Shown here: piece after piece, positions 1-17,194 of the stretch
Position numbering within the stretch: position 1 is the first letter of the stretch
Layout of the letters: each line of letters opens with the position of its first letter
DNA from: CAZLYK01 sp964563495
GTDB taxonomy: Bacteria; Acidobacteriota; Blastocatellia; RBC074
Assembly: GCA_964563495.1 (NCBI GenBank)
Contig: CAZLYK010000065.1
Location: 1 to 28,538 of the forward strand
DNA length: 28,538 nt
Reading direction: 5' to 3'
Notes under the pieces: model-generated
Database searches by the model: none
What the model saw: the letters and a program-made list of their open reading frames with translations, nothing else
Told to the model about the DNA's origin: nothing
Translations under genes and position numbers: made by a program

Positions 1-287
1 GTCCAGGCACACCCATCGGGCGCCGTCACAGCTATCGCGCCAGGAGCGCCCGGAGTTGTCCCCGAAGCCGTCAATGATTGACTCGTCGGCGAGAGAGTGT
101 AGGTACAGACTTGAGCTGCATGGTCGGCAATTCCAATGACTGGTCGATTGACTGAGAGTAAAATTAATACTAATCCCAGACCGGTCAGAATTTTAATCAA
201 AACCGAGCCAAGCTGTGTGGTAGTCATGTGTGAGGTAATTGCGCTTTTGATGGTGATGAGGCATGCGCAAAGATTCCTGACCATCAT
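1..287 (-). CDS. Secreted BACON-like domain protein, 5' part only (partial)
   Basis: An open frame runs off the left edge on the minus strand. Two adjacent ATGs near 287 follow AAGGAT at good ribosome-binding distance; a later in-frame ATG at 227 has no clear binding site. A hydrophobic stretch (VLIKILTGLGLVLILL) looks like a signal peptide or anchor. After it comes CTYTLSPTSQSLTASG, and then VTAPDGCAW. The C-x-Y-x-x-SP...V-T-x-P-x-x-C-x-W pattern resembles BACON-like domains of large secreted proteins, often with polysaccharide or cell-surface roles. The rest of the protein, and so its function, lies outside the window. The assignment rests on about 35 visible residues of the domain. Confidence 0.6.
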   Translation of the reverse strand, partial: MMVRNLCACLITIKSAITSHMTTTQLGSVLIKILTGLGLVLILLSVNRPVIGIADHAAQVCTYTLSPTSQSLTASGTTPGAPGAIAVTAPDGCAW

Positions 288-513
288 TATGTATCCTTAG
301 TTCGGCACCAAACATTCAAACAACAACCCTGCCGTAGGCTCACTAGAAGCCAAACAATAAATCCGGCTCACAATGTGGATTGGGAAACACTACTCCAGGG
401 GCAGCGGAGTCTAACACGATTTCAAAAATATCCAGAGAAAAATAGGAAGGATTTGACAGGGTTTTTCAAGATCCGGCGGATCAGAGGCTTGTTGACTTCT
501 ACATAAACCCCGT
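288..513. other. Intergenic, no gene seen
   Basis: No convincing reading frame was found. The right half holds a degenerate copy of the dispersed repeat that reaches into the stop codon of the neighbouring permease gene. The left part presumably holds the promoter of the BACON-like gene, but no clear promoter boxes were picked out. Confidence 0.5.
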
Positions 514-519
514 CTATTT
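438..519. repeat. Degenerate copy of the AGACAGGATT palindromic repeat
   Basis: The left side has AAATAGGAAGGATTTGACAG followed by GGTTTTTC. The right side, read on the minus strand, has AAATAGACGGGGTTT. The pair has the family layout (AAATAG...GG, inverted on the far side) but many mismatches. The TAG stop codon of the permease gene lies in the right arm. Confidence 0.45.
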
Positions 520-1278
520 GATCAGCAGAGAGATGGTCATGGCCAATCCGATCAAGACGACCACCCGGCGAACAAACTTCTGACCCAGCCTGCGCGCCAG
601 CCCGGCCGCTCCGTAGCCACCGATCATCGCTCCGGCGGCCATGAGCGCGGCCGCCGGCCAGTCGATCAGCCCGCTGTAGATAAAATAGAGGGCGGCTACG
701 CCGTTGATCATCGAACCGAAGATGTTCTTCAATCCGTTCATCTCATGAATATTGCTCAGTCCCATAAAACCGAGCACAGCCAGCATGAGGATGCCTATCC
801 CGGCGCCGAAATAACCGCCGTAGAGGGCGACCAGGAATTGGTAGAAGCTCGCTCCGATCAGCCACCCCGTCGTCGCGTGATGAATCGTAGAGCTTTCCAT
901 TCGGAGCCATCGTTGAACCGATTCCTGCGCCATAAACAGGAGGGTCGCGAACAAGATCAGATACGGCACGAGTGCGGCGAAGGTCGCCGGCGGGGTGCGC
1001 CGGAGCAGGATCGCTCCGAGCACGCTGCCGAGGATGCTCGGGATCAGGAGCACCAGAAATTTACGGGGGACTTCGAGCATCTCCCGGCGGTAGCCGAAGA
1101 CACTGCTCCACGCACCTGGAACGAGCGCAAGCGTGTTGGTCGCATTCGCGACGATCGGCGAATAGCCGGCCCAATACAAAGTCGGATACGTGACGAGCGT
1201 TCCGCCTCCAGCCACCGAATTGATCATCCCGGCAACTACCGCTGCGCCAAACAGTGAGATCCCCTGCGGAAGCGTCAT
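514..1278 (-). CDS. Sulfite exporter TauE/SafE family membrane permease
   Basis: This is an integral membrane protein of 254 residues with about seven hydrophobic helices. The signature GMINSVAGGGTLVTYP near the N terminus is typical of the TauE/SafE (formerly DUF81) family, which exports sulfite, sulfonates or related anions; the substrate here is unknown. The ATG at 1278 is chosen over a TTG two codons upstream, because the normal family N terminus starts about there. No ribosome-binding site is visible: the sequence directly upstream is the arm of a dispersed palindromic repeat. The gene lies 3' of the cytochrome oxidase operon on the same strand, separated by a long hairpin, so it is probably a separate transcription unit. 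Its TAG stop falls inside a degenerate repeat copy. Confidence 0.85.
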   Translation of the reverse strand: MTLPQGISLFGAAVVAGMINSVAGGGTLVTYPTLYWAGYSPIVANATNTLALVPGAWSSVFGYRREMLEVPRKFLVLLIPSILGSVLGAILLRRTPPATFAALVPYLILFATLLFMAQESVQRWLRMESSTIHHATTGWLIGASFYQFLVALYGGYFGAGIGILMLAVLGFMGLSNIHEMNGLKNIFGSMINGVAALYFIYSGLIDWPAAALMAAGAMIGGYGAAGLARRLGQKFVRRVVVLIGLAMTISLLIK

Positions 1279-1288
1279 GGTCAAAAAT

Positions 1289-1368
1289 AGACAGGATTGA
1301 CGGGATTATTGCGGGCTAAACCAGATGGCGTCTGGTTTAGCCCCGCAATAATCCCGTCAATCCTGTCT
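1289..1368. repeat. Long hairpin: dispersed repeat with an extra inner palindrome
   Basis: The arms are about 37 and 38 bases and pair almost perfectly with one unpaired G; the loop is TGGCG. The outer part is the family core (AGACAGGATTGACGGGATTA). The inner part, CTAAACCAGA...TCTGGTTTAG, is not found in the other copies. The hairpin lies 25 bases after the coxD stop and directly before the permease start, so it probably ends or protects the respiratory operon transcript. Confidence 0.85.
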
Positions 1369-1393
1369 CTTAAAAATTGGTTTTGAGTGTTTA

Positions 1394-1720
1394 TCACTGA
1401 CCCAGATGGGTCGGCCAGCCGCTGCGTGAGAAATAATCGCTCAGCGTAAAAGCCAGCAAGATGAGCAGCCAGAAAACGCCGGCGACCACAATCACCTGCG
1501 TCAGTCGCGAGCTGTAACGGACGTGCATAAAATAGAGCACGACCAGCGTTGCCTTGACCACTGCGACGAGCATCGCGACGAGGATATTCATCGGTCCCCA
1601 GATATGTTCGAGGTCGAATTTCGCCACGAAGACCGTGATCGCCGTAAAGACCATTAATGCAAGAAAGACACCGAGATAAACCCTGATCGGGACAATGTGG
1701 TGTTCGGTATGTTCCGCCAT
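1394..1720 (-). CDS. coxD: Cytochrome c oxidase subunit IV (CoxD-type)
   Basis: This is a 108-residue protein with three predicted helices: residues about 13-34, 43-65 (ending in VLYFMHVRYS) and 75-95. The LVVLYFMHVRYSSRLT segment is characteristic of the bacterial subunit IV family (COX4_pro type) that accompanies caa3 and related oxidases. Subunit IV stabilises the oxidase and is not catalytic. The ATG at 1720 is preceded by GAGAGG and AAAGG. A longer frame upstream is only the antisense-phase shadow of coxC and lacks subunit IV similarity. It is the last gene of the operon, 53 bases after coxC, and is followed by a strong hairpin. Confidence 0.88.
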   Translation of the reverse strand: MAEHTEHHIVPIRVYLGVFLALMVFTAITVFVAKFDLEHIWGPMNILVAMLVAVVKATLVVLYFMHVRYSSRLTQVIVVAGVFWLLILLAFTLSDYFSRSGWPTHLGQ

Positions 1721-1773
1721 ATAACCTTTCGCCTCTCTCAATAATTTCAATCTCGCCCGGTTGACCGGTCCGA

Positions 1774-2460
<687 letters not shown>

Positions 2461-2477
2461 GGTAAATTCTCCTCTTC

Positions 2478-4133
<1,656 letters not shown>

Positions 4134-4328
4134 AGTTGTACCCTTGATTAACTCGGTTAACAAAATGGGAAAAACTAAAAGACTGCTGCCGGGAGCGCGG
4201 GCGTCCCGCCCGCTTGTTTCTGGAAACAAGCAGTTTCAGAAGACATGCGGGCGGGACGCCCGCGCTCCTGGCAGCGGCGATCCATGTTCTTCCGATCTTC
4301 TTTTTCTTGAATGCGTAGCATCCAGCGC
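4134..4328 (-). promoter_or_regulatory. coxB-coxA spacer with palindrome
   Basis: This is the longest spacer inside the respiratory operon (195 bases). Apart from the GRDARAP-type palindrome it holds no gene. The coxA ribosome-binding site (AAGGG) lies at its left end. It could process the mRNA, attenuate transcription or host an internal promoter; none of these is shown by the sequence. Confidence 0.35.
4185..4275. repeat. GRDARAP-type palindromic element
   Basis: Two 29-base arms (4185-4213 and 4247-4275) are reverse complements with a single mismatch. Their centre is GCGGGCGTCCCGCCCGC. Inside the loop a smaller hairpin forms from CTTGTTTC and GAAACAAG (4213-4230). One frame of the element translates as GRDARAPGS, a string I recall seeing in spurious ORFs of many bacterial genomes, which suggests a widespread REP-like element. 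It differs in sequence from the AGACAGGATT family in the rest of the window. Confidence 0.85.
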
Positions 4329-6230
<1,902 letters not shown>

Positions 6231-6291
6231 ACCGCTTCTACCTTCGGCCCCAGCCTATCGGGCCGCGGCCTTGAGATGACAACCAAGAGGG

Positions 6292-6810
6292 CTACTGCTT
6301 GCCGATTGCGCGACCTGCGCTCGAATCGGCGCCGAGCACCAGTTTACGCATGGATTCGGCATTCCGAATCTCTTCGACCGAGGCCTCGGACCTCATCGGC
6401 AGGCCGCGCTCGACGGTCAGATCCTTTGCGCGATCGATCGGGATGTGGGCGATCCCGGACGGCTTATCAACCCAGCCGTAGCTTTCCGCTTTCCGGTCGA
6501 CCTGTTCGCGGTAGGTCTTCATTTCTTCGAGTGGAAGCATCGATGCGCCATCCGGTCCCGGCGCGCCCTGGAGGCGCGGCAGCGGAGGAAGTTTTCTCTG
6601 ACCCTCGGGCAGGGCGACGCGACTGGCCGGTTGCGTCTGTTCGGCGGCCTCCATCCTGGCAAAGGCGAAGAGCAGGCCTTTGATGATCAGGAAGGTGGCG
6701 ATCGTCGCGACGGCGAGGATCGCCATAAAGGCCAGCACCGGCCTGGCCTTGATGCCGCTGTCTTCCGGCTGCAGATGATTGTGCTCTTTGTGCTCGCGAT
6801 CAGTGCTCAT
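6292..6810 (-). CDS. One-helix membrane protein of the act/cox operon, function unknown
   Basis: This 172-residue protein has a His-rich polar start (EHKEHNHLQPED), one helix at about 25-48, a Pro-rich linker and a C-terminal soluble part. The part AESYGWVDKPSGIAHIPIDR followed by AKDLTVERGLP (about 108-138) looks like a conserved motif. I recall similar YGWVD...IPIDRAM segments in small proteins beside alternative complex III and sco genes, but cannot verify it. GAGGA precedes the ATG. It starts 28 bases after actF and ends 61 bases before the sco frame, so it is cotranscribed with both. A role in assembly of, or contact between, complex III and the oxidase is an inference from position only. 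Confidence 0.8.
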   Translation of the reverse strand: MSTDREHKEHNHLQPEDSGIKARPVLAFMAILAVATIATFLIIKGLLFAFARMEAAEQTQPASRVALPEGQRKLPPLPRLQGAPGPDGASMLPLEEMKTYREQVDRKAESYGWVDKPSGIAHIPIDRAKDLTVERGLPMRSEASVEEIRNAESMRKLVLGADSSAGRAIGKQ

Positions 6811-6838
6811 AATTCCTCAAATCCATTAATTGTAAATC

Positions 6839-8047
6839 TCAGTGATGGCCGCCGGCCGCCAGGGCTTCGTGCAACTGCGGGTCCCGGTGAGGGAGCAGCG
6901 AATGGCTCCGCAACCGCCAGAAGAACCAGCCCAGCCAGATGCCTCCAAACCCGATCGTCGCAAACACGTAGCCGGCGTAACTCACGACGCGGCCCGAGTG
7001 CCCGTGCTCGAACTCAGGGACGATGATCCAGAGCAGGTCGATGAAGCGCATGACCATGACCAGGCCGGCCACCGCCACCAGCCGGCGCGAGTTGCGCTTC
7101 AGATCGCGCGAGAGCAGGAGCAGGAACGGGAGGAGAAAATGGAGCAGGATGATGCCGGCTCCCAGATAACGCCAGATGCCGGTGAATCTCTCTAGGTACC
7201 ACGGGATCTCTTCGGGCAGGTTGCCGGACCAGATGATCAGCAGTTGCGAAAAAGAGAAGTAGGCCCAGAGCATAACCAGCGCGAGCAGCAGCTTGCCCAG
7301 ATCGTGGAAGTGTTTCGGTTTGTAGACATCCGACATCGGCTCGCGTTTGGCCAGGATCACGCAGACCGAAATAATGAACGCCATCGACGAGACGCCCTGC
7401 CCGGCAATAATCAGCAATCCGAAGATCGTCGAGAACCATTCGGGGTCGAGCGACATGACCCAGTCGATCGCAGCGAAGGTGCAGACGAGGCCGTAGATCA
7501 GAAAGCCCGGGCCGCTCCAATTCTGCGCGCTTTGGATCATCTTCGGATCGCCGGTCCGATCGAGGTTGTGCGACCGCCTGGTCAGCACCAGCGTGAGGAT
7601 CAGCCAGATCGCGAAGTAGAAGACCGCCCGGCCGGTGAAGAAGGCCGGGTTGAGCCAGGCGCTCTTATGCTCGAGCAACGCTCTCAGCCGCTCATCGGTG
7701 ATCGAATCTTTATGCGACCACTCATAGATATTGTTGAGACCGGCCGCGATCGGGATGAAGAGAACGGCCATGAGGATGAGCGTATGAGCCCCCGCTTCGA
7801 GCGGCCGGCGGATGACCACTCCCCAGGTCGCCCCTCCCAGATACTGGATCATGAGCCATCCCAGACAGCCGAGCGCGATGCCGACCCAGAAGACATAAGC
7901 AACCAGGTATGTATGAAAGAAGGTCTCTTTGGCGTTGCCCGATACGACCAGGGCTATCACCCAGGCGATCACGCCGAGGAATCCGATTCCCAGCGCTACT
8001 CCCTGAATTCGTCCTAGCTCAGCCGGAGCGGCGTAATTGGTGTTCAT
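6839..8047 (-). CDS. actF: Alternative complex III subunit ActF (membrane, NrfD/ActC-related)
   Basis: This is a 402-residue integral membrane protein with about ten helices. It opens with a soluble stretch and the helix GVALGIGFLGVIAWVIALVV. Features such as the FFHTYLVAYVFWVGIALGCLGW segment and SLDPEWFSTIFG are typical of the ActF subunit of quinol:cytochrome c oxidoreductases, a shorter relative of ActC. ActF forms part of the membrane domain and may take part in proton translocation. GGAGG lies upstream of the ATG. Its start overlaps the actE stop by one base (TAATG), indicating translational coupling. Confidence 0.92.
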   Translation of the reverse strand: MNTNYAAPAELGRIQGVALGIGFLGVIAWVIALVVSGNAKETFFHTYLVAYVFWVGIALGCLGWLMIQYLGGATWGVVIRRPLEAGAHTLILMAVLFIPIAAGLNNIYEWSHKDSITDERLRALLEHKSAWLNPAFFTGRAVFYFAIWLILTLVLTRRSHNLDRTGDPKMIQSAQNWSGPGFLIYGLVCTFAAIDWVMSLDPEWFSTIFGLLIIAGQGVSSMAFIISVCVILAKREPMSDVYKPKHFHDLGKLLLALVMLWAYFSFSQLLIIWSGNLPEEIPWYLERFTGIWRYLGAGIILLHFLLPFLLLLSRDLKRNSRRLVAVAGLVMVMRFIDLLWIIVPEFEHGHSGRVVSYAGYVFATIGFGGIWLGWFFWRLRSHSLLPHRDPQLHEALAAGGHH

Positions 8048-8796
8048 TAGTTGCGTTGTCCTCCTGAAGCGGTCTGGGCGCCCGAGTGTGCACCGGTCTT
8101 CTCGCCCGCTTTGCGTTCAGCCTCTTCGATCTTCTTTTTATCGGTCTCGGCCAACTGGTTGACGTCGGCGCGCTGGCTCAGCTGGAGAACGCGGATGAAG
8201 GCTATCACCTTCCAGCGATCTTCCGGCGTCAGCTGGTCGGCATAGCTCGGCATGGCTCCGAAGCCGTTTGTGATGACATCGTATAAATAGCTCGACGGAG
8301 CTTTGCGCAGACGCTCATCGGTGTATGAGGGCGGGTGGCGCAACCCGCGCATGGTGATCATGCCGTAACCGTCTCCGAGCTTGCCGTGGCAGGGTGCGCA
8401 CGAGATGTTGAACCGGTTCTCCCCGCGATCGAGGATTTCTCTGGTGATCTTGAACGGAAACCCGTCTTCCCCGACTGGAATCGCCGGCGCGGCGGCGGCC
8501 CCGGGCTGGGCCGGCTGCCCCGCCGGATTAGCGGAGGTCGGAACCACCTGCGCGGCGGCCGGGCTGGCCTGCGGCCTGGGCGCCGTGGCCGGAGAAGCGC
8601 CGACCTTTGGCGCGGGCGGGTTGAGAGCGAGCGAACCGCGAGCTACCGTCCCCTCGGGCAACTGCCTGGCCGCCCCGTCCCGGTAAGCTTTGTATCGCGG
8701 GTTGTCGTGCATATCCTGGCGGCAGGCCGCAATGCCCGCGGCGCCGAACACGAGAGACACAACCAGACCGGATGATTTGATCTTATTTTTCAACAT
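8047..8796 (-). CDS. actE: Alternative complex III subunit ActE, lipoprotein cytochrome c
   Basis: This 249-residue protein has a signal peptide ending in a lipobox (GIAAC, Cys25), a long Ala/Pro-rich linker (about 58-105) and a single cytochrome c domain with CAPCH at 133-137. MPSYADQLTPEDRWKVIAFI near the C terminus supplies the probable axial Met and the usual last helix. ActE is a mono-haem subunit that hands electrons to a soluble or oxidase-bound acceptor. The C-terminal tail is charged (KKKIEEAERKAGEK). The gene overlaps the end of actD by 14 bases and has GAGGTG before its ATG. Confidence 0.93.
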   Translation of the reverse strand: MLKNKIKSSGLVVSLVFGAAGIAACRQDMHDNPRYKAYRDGAARQLPEGTVARGSLALNPPAPKVGASPATAPRPQASPAAAQVVPTSANPAGQPAQPGAAAAPAIPVGEDGFPFKITREILDRGENRFNISCAPCHGKLGDGYGMITMRGLRHPPSYTDERLRKAPSSYLYDVITNGFGAMPSYADQLTPEDRWKVIAFIRVLQLSQRADVNQLAETDKKKIEEAERKAGEKTGAHSGAQTASGGQRN

Positions 8797-9328
8797 CAGT
8801 CACCTCTTTCGCCCCCAGGCCGGACAGGAATGCGCGCGTCTTGACCTGGTCGAACCTCGGGTCATCGGCCTTGACGCAGAGAAAGTACCTGTCCCTCGAT
8901 GCACGGCTGAAGGCCGGGACGTTGAAGACCGGGTGATAGGGCTGCGGCAGCCGGTTCATCATGAGCATCCCGATGAACGCTCCGAAGGAAGCCAGCAGAA
9001 CCGTGCACTCGAAGATGATCGGGATGAACGACGGCAGACTGAGCAACGGGCGCCCACCTACGTTGAGCGGGTAATTGATGGCCGAAGTCCAGTAAAGCAG
9101 GGAAAATCCACCCGCCGCTCCGAGCACACCACAGACGAAGACCGTCAGAGGCACCAGGTTGCGGTGATATCCGATCGCTTCCGATAACTCCTCGATCGGA
9201 TATGGCGAGTAGGCGTTGATCCGGCGGTACCCGGCTTCATACGTCCGACGAGCCGCAGCGACGATCGCATTCGGGTCGTCGAACTCGGCGATGACTCCGT
9301 AAATTCCTGACTCTTCCTGTTCACTCAT
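8783..9328 (-). CDS. actD: Alternative complex III subunit ActD (DUF3341)
   Basis: This 181-residue protein starts YGVIAEFDDPNAIVAAARRT, followed by the INAYSPYPIEEL segment, the hallmark of the DUF3341/ActD family. Two helices follow (about 59-83 and 103-125). The loop after helix 2, NRLPQPYHPVFNVPAFSRAS, is also typical. ActD is a membrane subunit of alternative complex III without cofactors that contacts ActC and ActF. GAGAG precedes the ATG. It lies 56 bases after actC, in a spacer occupied by a short tandem repeat, and overlaps actE. Confidence 0.93.
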   Translation of the reverse strand: MSEQEESGIYGVIAEFDDPNAIVAAARRTYEAGYRRINAYSPYPIEELSEAIGYHRNLVPLTVFVCGVLGAAGGFSLLYWTSAINYPLNVGGRPLLSLPSFIPIIFECTVLLASFGAFIGMLMMNRLPQPYHPVFNVPAFSRASRDRYFLCVKADDPRFDQVKTRAFLSGLGAKEVTDVEK

Positions 9329-9345
9329 AGCTCTCTCAAACCTCT

Positions 9346-9375
9346 CTTGTCACTTGTCACCCGTCACTTGTCACT
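9346..9375. repeat. Heptamer tandem repeat CTTGTCA in the actC-actD spacer
   Basis: Four consecutive heptamers (CTTGTCA, CTTGTCA, CCCGTCA, CTTGTCA, then CT) fill half of the 56-base spacer. On the transcribed strand they read as TGACAAG repeats just upstream of the actD ribosome-binding site. No function can be assigned. Confidence 0.8.
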
Positions 9376-9384
9376 AAAAAACAG

Positions 9385-13963
<4,579 letters not shown>

Positions 13964-14073
13964 TGTTTGTTTTTACTCGTGATCCGGAATCAACAGTTGG
14001 TGATCGGTCGAGAGCAGCAATCTGTTTACAGCTCCCCCCAATAAGCGATCAAAACCGTCGAACACCAACTTTT

Positions 14074-14960
<887 letters not shown>

Positions 14961-15057
14961 AGAAGAAAATAGACAGGATTGACAGGATTTTGTTCTGTCG
15001 TGTCTTTGATCCTGTTTAATCCTGTGAAAATCCTGTCAATCCTGTCTATTTTCTTCT
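14961..15057. repeat. Dispersed palindromic repeat copy, perfect 31-base arms
   Basis: The arms 14961-14991 and 15027-15057 are exact reverse complements (outer end AGAAGAAAATAGACAGGATT). The 35-base loop has further tandem TCCTGT-type units. It lies 48 bases after the stop of the SPOR-domain gene and upstream of the act promoter region. It can form a very stable hairpin in either transcript. Confidence 0.9.
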
Positions 15058-15105
15058 TTTGATCTATTCATTCGGGTGAAAACCGCGATAATTCAAGGTC
15101 ATGGC

Positions 15106-16668
15106 CTATTGCCCGAGGCTGCGAAAATCATTGACGCCGGAGGCCAGAACGCGTCCGTTCTCATCCTTGATCTCGAAGCTGAACTGTCCATTGGCCTCGG
15201 TCGCGGGGATGAGAAAGGGGACGCGACCGGTATTCGATGAGACCAGGGCGTAGCGTTCATCCTGATATTTTCCGGCGCGGACAATCATAGTGATATAGCC
15301 GAGGGGTTGAGGTGCGGAGATCTCGAATTCGAGGGTGACGTTGTCGACCGTCGTGGCGATCTGTCTGGACAGGACCTTGATCTGGCCGGGAATAATCTCG
15401 GGCTTGTCGGCTTCCTTCGGCTCGGAATTCGAGCTGCCGCCGGCCTTGGTTGTGGCGTCGAAGATTCCGGTGACGTTGGGCAGGATATTCGCAGTGATGT
15501 TCTCCTCGGAAGAGTCCGACACCTTCCAGGGGCTTGGATCGTTTGGCGTGCTCGAGGGAGGGGCGGCTTCATTTGCGGCGCTCGCCACGGCCGGCTTCTG
15601 GCCGAACGGCGCTGATCGGATCAACTGGACGGTCTGCTTTTCATCGTAAACCATGAGCATCCAGTCGCCCGAGGTCATGGTGGTCTGATCGACCGGGACG
15701 ACCTTCTCTTCATTCGGCTGGAGCGTGAGGGTCAGCGGCGCGACATCATCGTGCGATTTATCGTCGCTCAAGGTGACGCGCGCAATGCCGTTGAAGCTGC
15801 GCTGCGCATCCAGATTCCGCAACTTCATGAACAATTGACCATCGCGCACCTCGATCAAGCCCTGCAGCCGCGGCGCCTTGAGCGGGGCGACCGGCCGCGC
15901 AGGCTCGATCTCGCTTATCTTATTATTAATATCTTTGATTTCGGCTGCCGGGCGTCGTTCCGCTTCGACCAGCTTGGCCGATGAAAGCGGCGGATCGACC
16001 GGCGTCGGTGAAGCAGGTGGCGAAAGTAACCGGTCCAGGTTGTTTTGCAGCCGCCACCGGTTTTTATCGATCGACCGCATGAGCAGAACCACATCCCGAG
16101 CTGGAGCCTGCGCACCTTGCTGCGCGGGCTGCGTATAGATGACGCTCCTCCCGGCTGACAGCAGCCATTTACTGCGATTGATCGATGAGACCAAACCATC
16201 GGCCTCTTCCGGTTCGGGTAATTTGACCGGGCAAGATGCGGCGATCGGTGTGTTGGATGGCTCAGAGATAGAATCGCGGCGATCCGCGATCGACGCCCTG
16301 ACCAGCGAATCTACCGGCGGTTCGTAAAGCGTGACCGCGCAAGTCTCGAGCAATCCCGAATCCAACAGCTCTTCCGCGTAATCGCGCGCGACATCCAGAT
16401 CCTCGAACCTTCCAACCCGAACCCGGTAATAAGTTCCTTGACCCGCCTGATCAGCCTTGATCCAGTAGGCTTCGAATCCGCGCGCGCGCAACCCATTCGC
16501 CAGCTCCTTCGCGCAATCCTCCGATCGTAAAGCGGCGACCTCGACCGCGTATGCTTTGCCCGTCGCCGTTTGTGCCCACCCCGCAATCGTGACCGGAAAC
16601 AAACAGACCAATACCAACGCCGCCCGGATCAACGACACCTCGCCCTGACCTGTCTTCAACAAATGCAC
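15106..16668 (-). CDS. Secreted SPOR-domain protein
   Basis: This 520-residue protein has a signal peptide at about 11-32 (ending VTIAGWAQ) and, directly after it, a SPOR-like domain at about 39-110 (AYAVEVAALRSEDCAKELAN, then the GTYYRVRVGRF segment). SPOR domains bind denuded peptidoglycan glycan strands, often at the division site. The rest has low-complexity linkers and at least one beta-rich region (about 270-355: GLIEVRDGQLFMKLRNL, VTLSDD...PLTLTLQPNEEKVVPVD), perhaps an immunoglobulin-like fold. The C-terminal part has another such region (TTVDNVTLEFEISAPQPLGY). The start is GTG at 16668 after GGGGAGA; spacing is short, and a TTG two codons on is an alternative. Function beyond wall binding is unknown. 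Confidence 0.75.
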   Translation of the reverse strand: MHLLKTGQGEVSLIRAALVLVCLFPVTIAGWAQTATGKAYAVEVAALRSEDCAKELANGLRARGFEAYWIKADQAGQGTYYRVRVGRFEDLDVARDYAEELLDSGLLETCAVTLYEPPVDSLVRASIADRRDSISEPSNTPIAASCPVKLPEPEEADGLVSSINRSKWLLSAGRSVIYTQPAQQGAQAPARDVVLLMRSIDKNRWRLQNNLDRLLSPPASPTPVDPPLSSAKLVEAERRPAAEIKDINNKISEIEPARPVAPLKAPRLQGLIEVRDGQLFMKLRNLDAQRSFNGIARVTLSDDKSHDDVAPLTLTLQPNEEKVVPVDQTTMTSGDWMLMVYDEKQTVQLIRSAPFGQKPAVASAANEAAPPSSTPNDPSPWKVSDSSEENITANILPNVTGIFDATTKAGGSSNSEPKEADKPEIIPGQIKVLSRQIATTVDNVTLEFEISAPQPLGYITMIVRAGKYQDERYALVSSNTGRVPFLIPATEANGQFSFEIKDENGRVLASGVNDFRSLGQ

Positions 16669-16778
16669 TGTCTCCCCTCAATCCTCGTGAGGTCGTCATC
16701 GTCTTCAAGGTAGGCAACGAAATTATGGAGCTTTAATGATGGGGGAATTCGGGGATCAATTGAGGCAAAGTCATCTTA

Positions 16779-16836
16779 GAAGAAATAGGCAGAATTGACA
16801 AGACACCCTCCTGTTCAATCCTGTTCGTTGTCTTAT
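16779..16836. repeat. Degenerate copy of the AGACAGGATT repeat
   Basis: AAGAAATAGGCAGAATTGAC on the left faces CCTGTTCAATCCTGTTCG and TTGTCTTATT on the right. Both arms have the family words but with several mismatches, and the loop is short. Confidence 0.55.
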
Positions 16837-16891
16837 TGGCACCAAGAAAGGCGACTGGATTTCGGCACTCGCTGCCGTCACTTCTTTCTAC

Positions 16892-16991
16892 NNNNNNNNN
16901 NNNNNNNNNNNNNNNNNNNNNNNNNNNNNNNNNNNNNNNNNNNNNNNNNNNNNNNNNNNNNNNNNNNNNNNNNNNNNNNNNNNNNNNNNNN
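16892..16991. other. Assembly gap (100 N)
   Basis: A run of exactly 100 undetermined bases, the usual placeholder for a scaffold join of unknown length. Statements about gene neighbourhood across it are insecure. Confidence 0.99.
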
Positions 16992-17180
16992 CGGAAAGAA
17001 GTTGAGGCGGTAGAACAGGTCTGCGCGAAACTTCCCTTCGTCCACCAGCTTTTGCAACGGCTGATTGGTCGCGGCCAGCACGCGCACCCGCTCGCGTTCC
17101 AGCGCGTGAATCAACTCACGCGCTTCCGCCGTCACGGTCCTCGTCCACTGCCGCACCGCCTCGAAGTTCTGCCTTAACTC
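16992..17180 (-). pseudogene. Fragment of a sigma-54 activator AAA+ domain at the gap edge
   Basis: The minus-strand frame opens after a TAA at 17181-17183 and runs into the gap. It contains RVRVLAATNQPLQKLVDEGK followed by FRADLFYRLNFFP, the unmistakable block of NtrC-type sigma-54 activators. The residues before it (NFEAVRQWTRTVTAEARE) do not match the expected upstream part of the domain, and there is no GAFTGA or Walker region on this side. It is therefore either a decayed or rearranged remnant, or a misjoined contig end. The remaining domain could lie in the gap. Confidence 0.6.
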
Positions 17181-17194
17181 TTAAAATGCGGTAG

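Noticed and set aside
4134..4229. 32-residue N-terminal extension of CoxA
   Set aside because: It translates the GRDARAP palindrome; the ATG at 4133 with AAGGG upstream is the better start.
13964..14073. actA-actB spacer with AGTTGGTG and CACCAACT 60 bases apart as a regulatory hairpin
   Set aside because: The stem is short for such a long loop and could easily arise by chance.
16836..16891. Coding fragment on the left side of the gap
   Set aside because: Short frames on both strands are open up to the gap, but none shows a recognisable motif.
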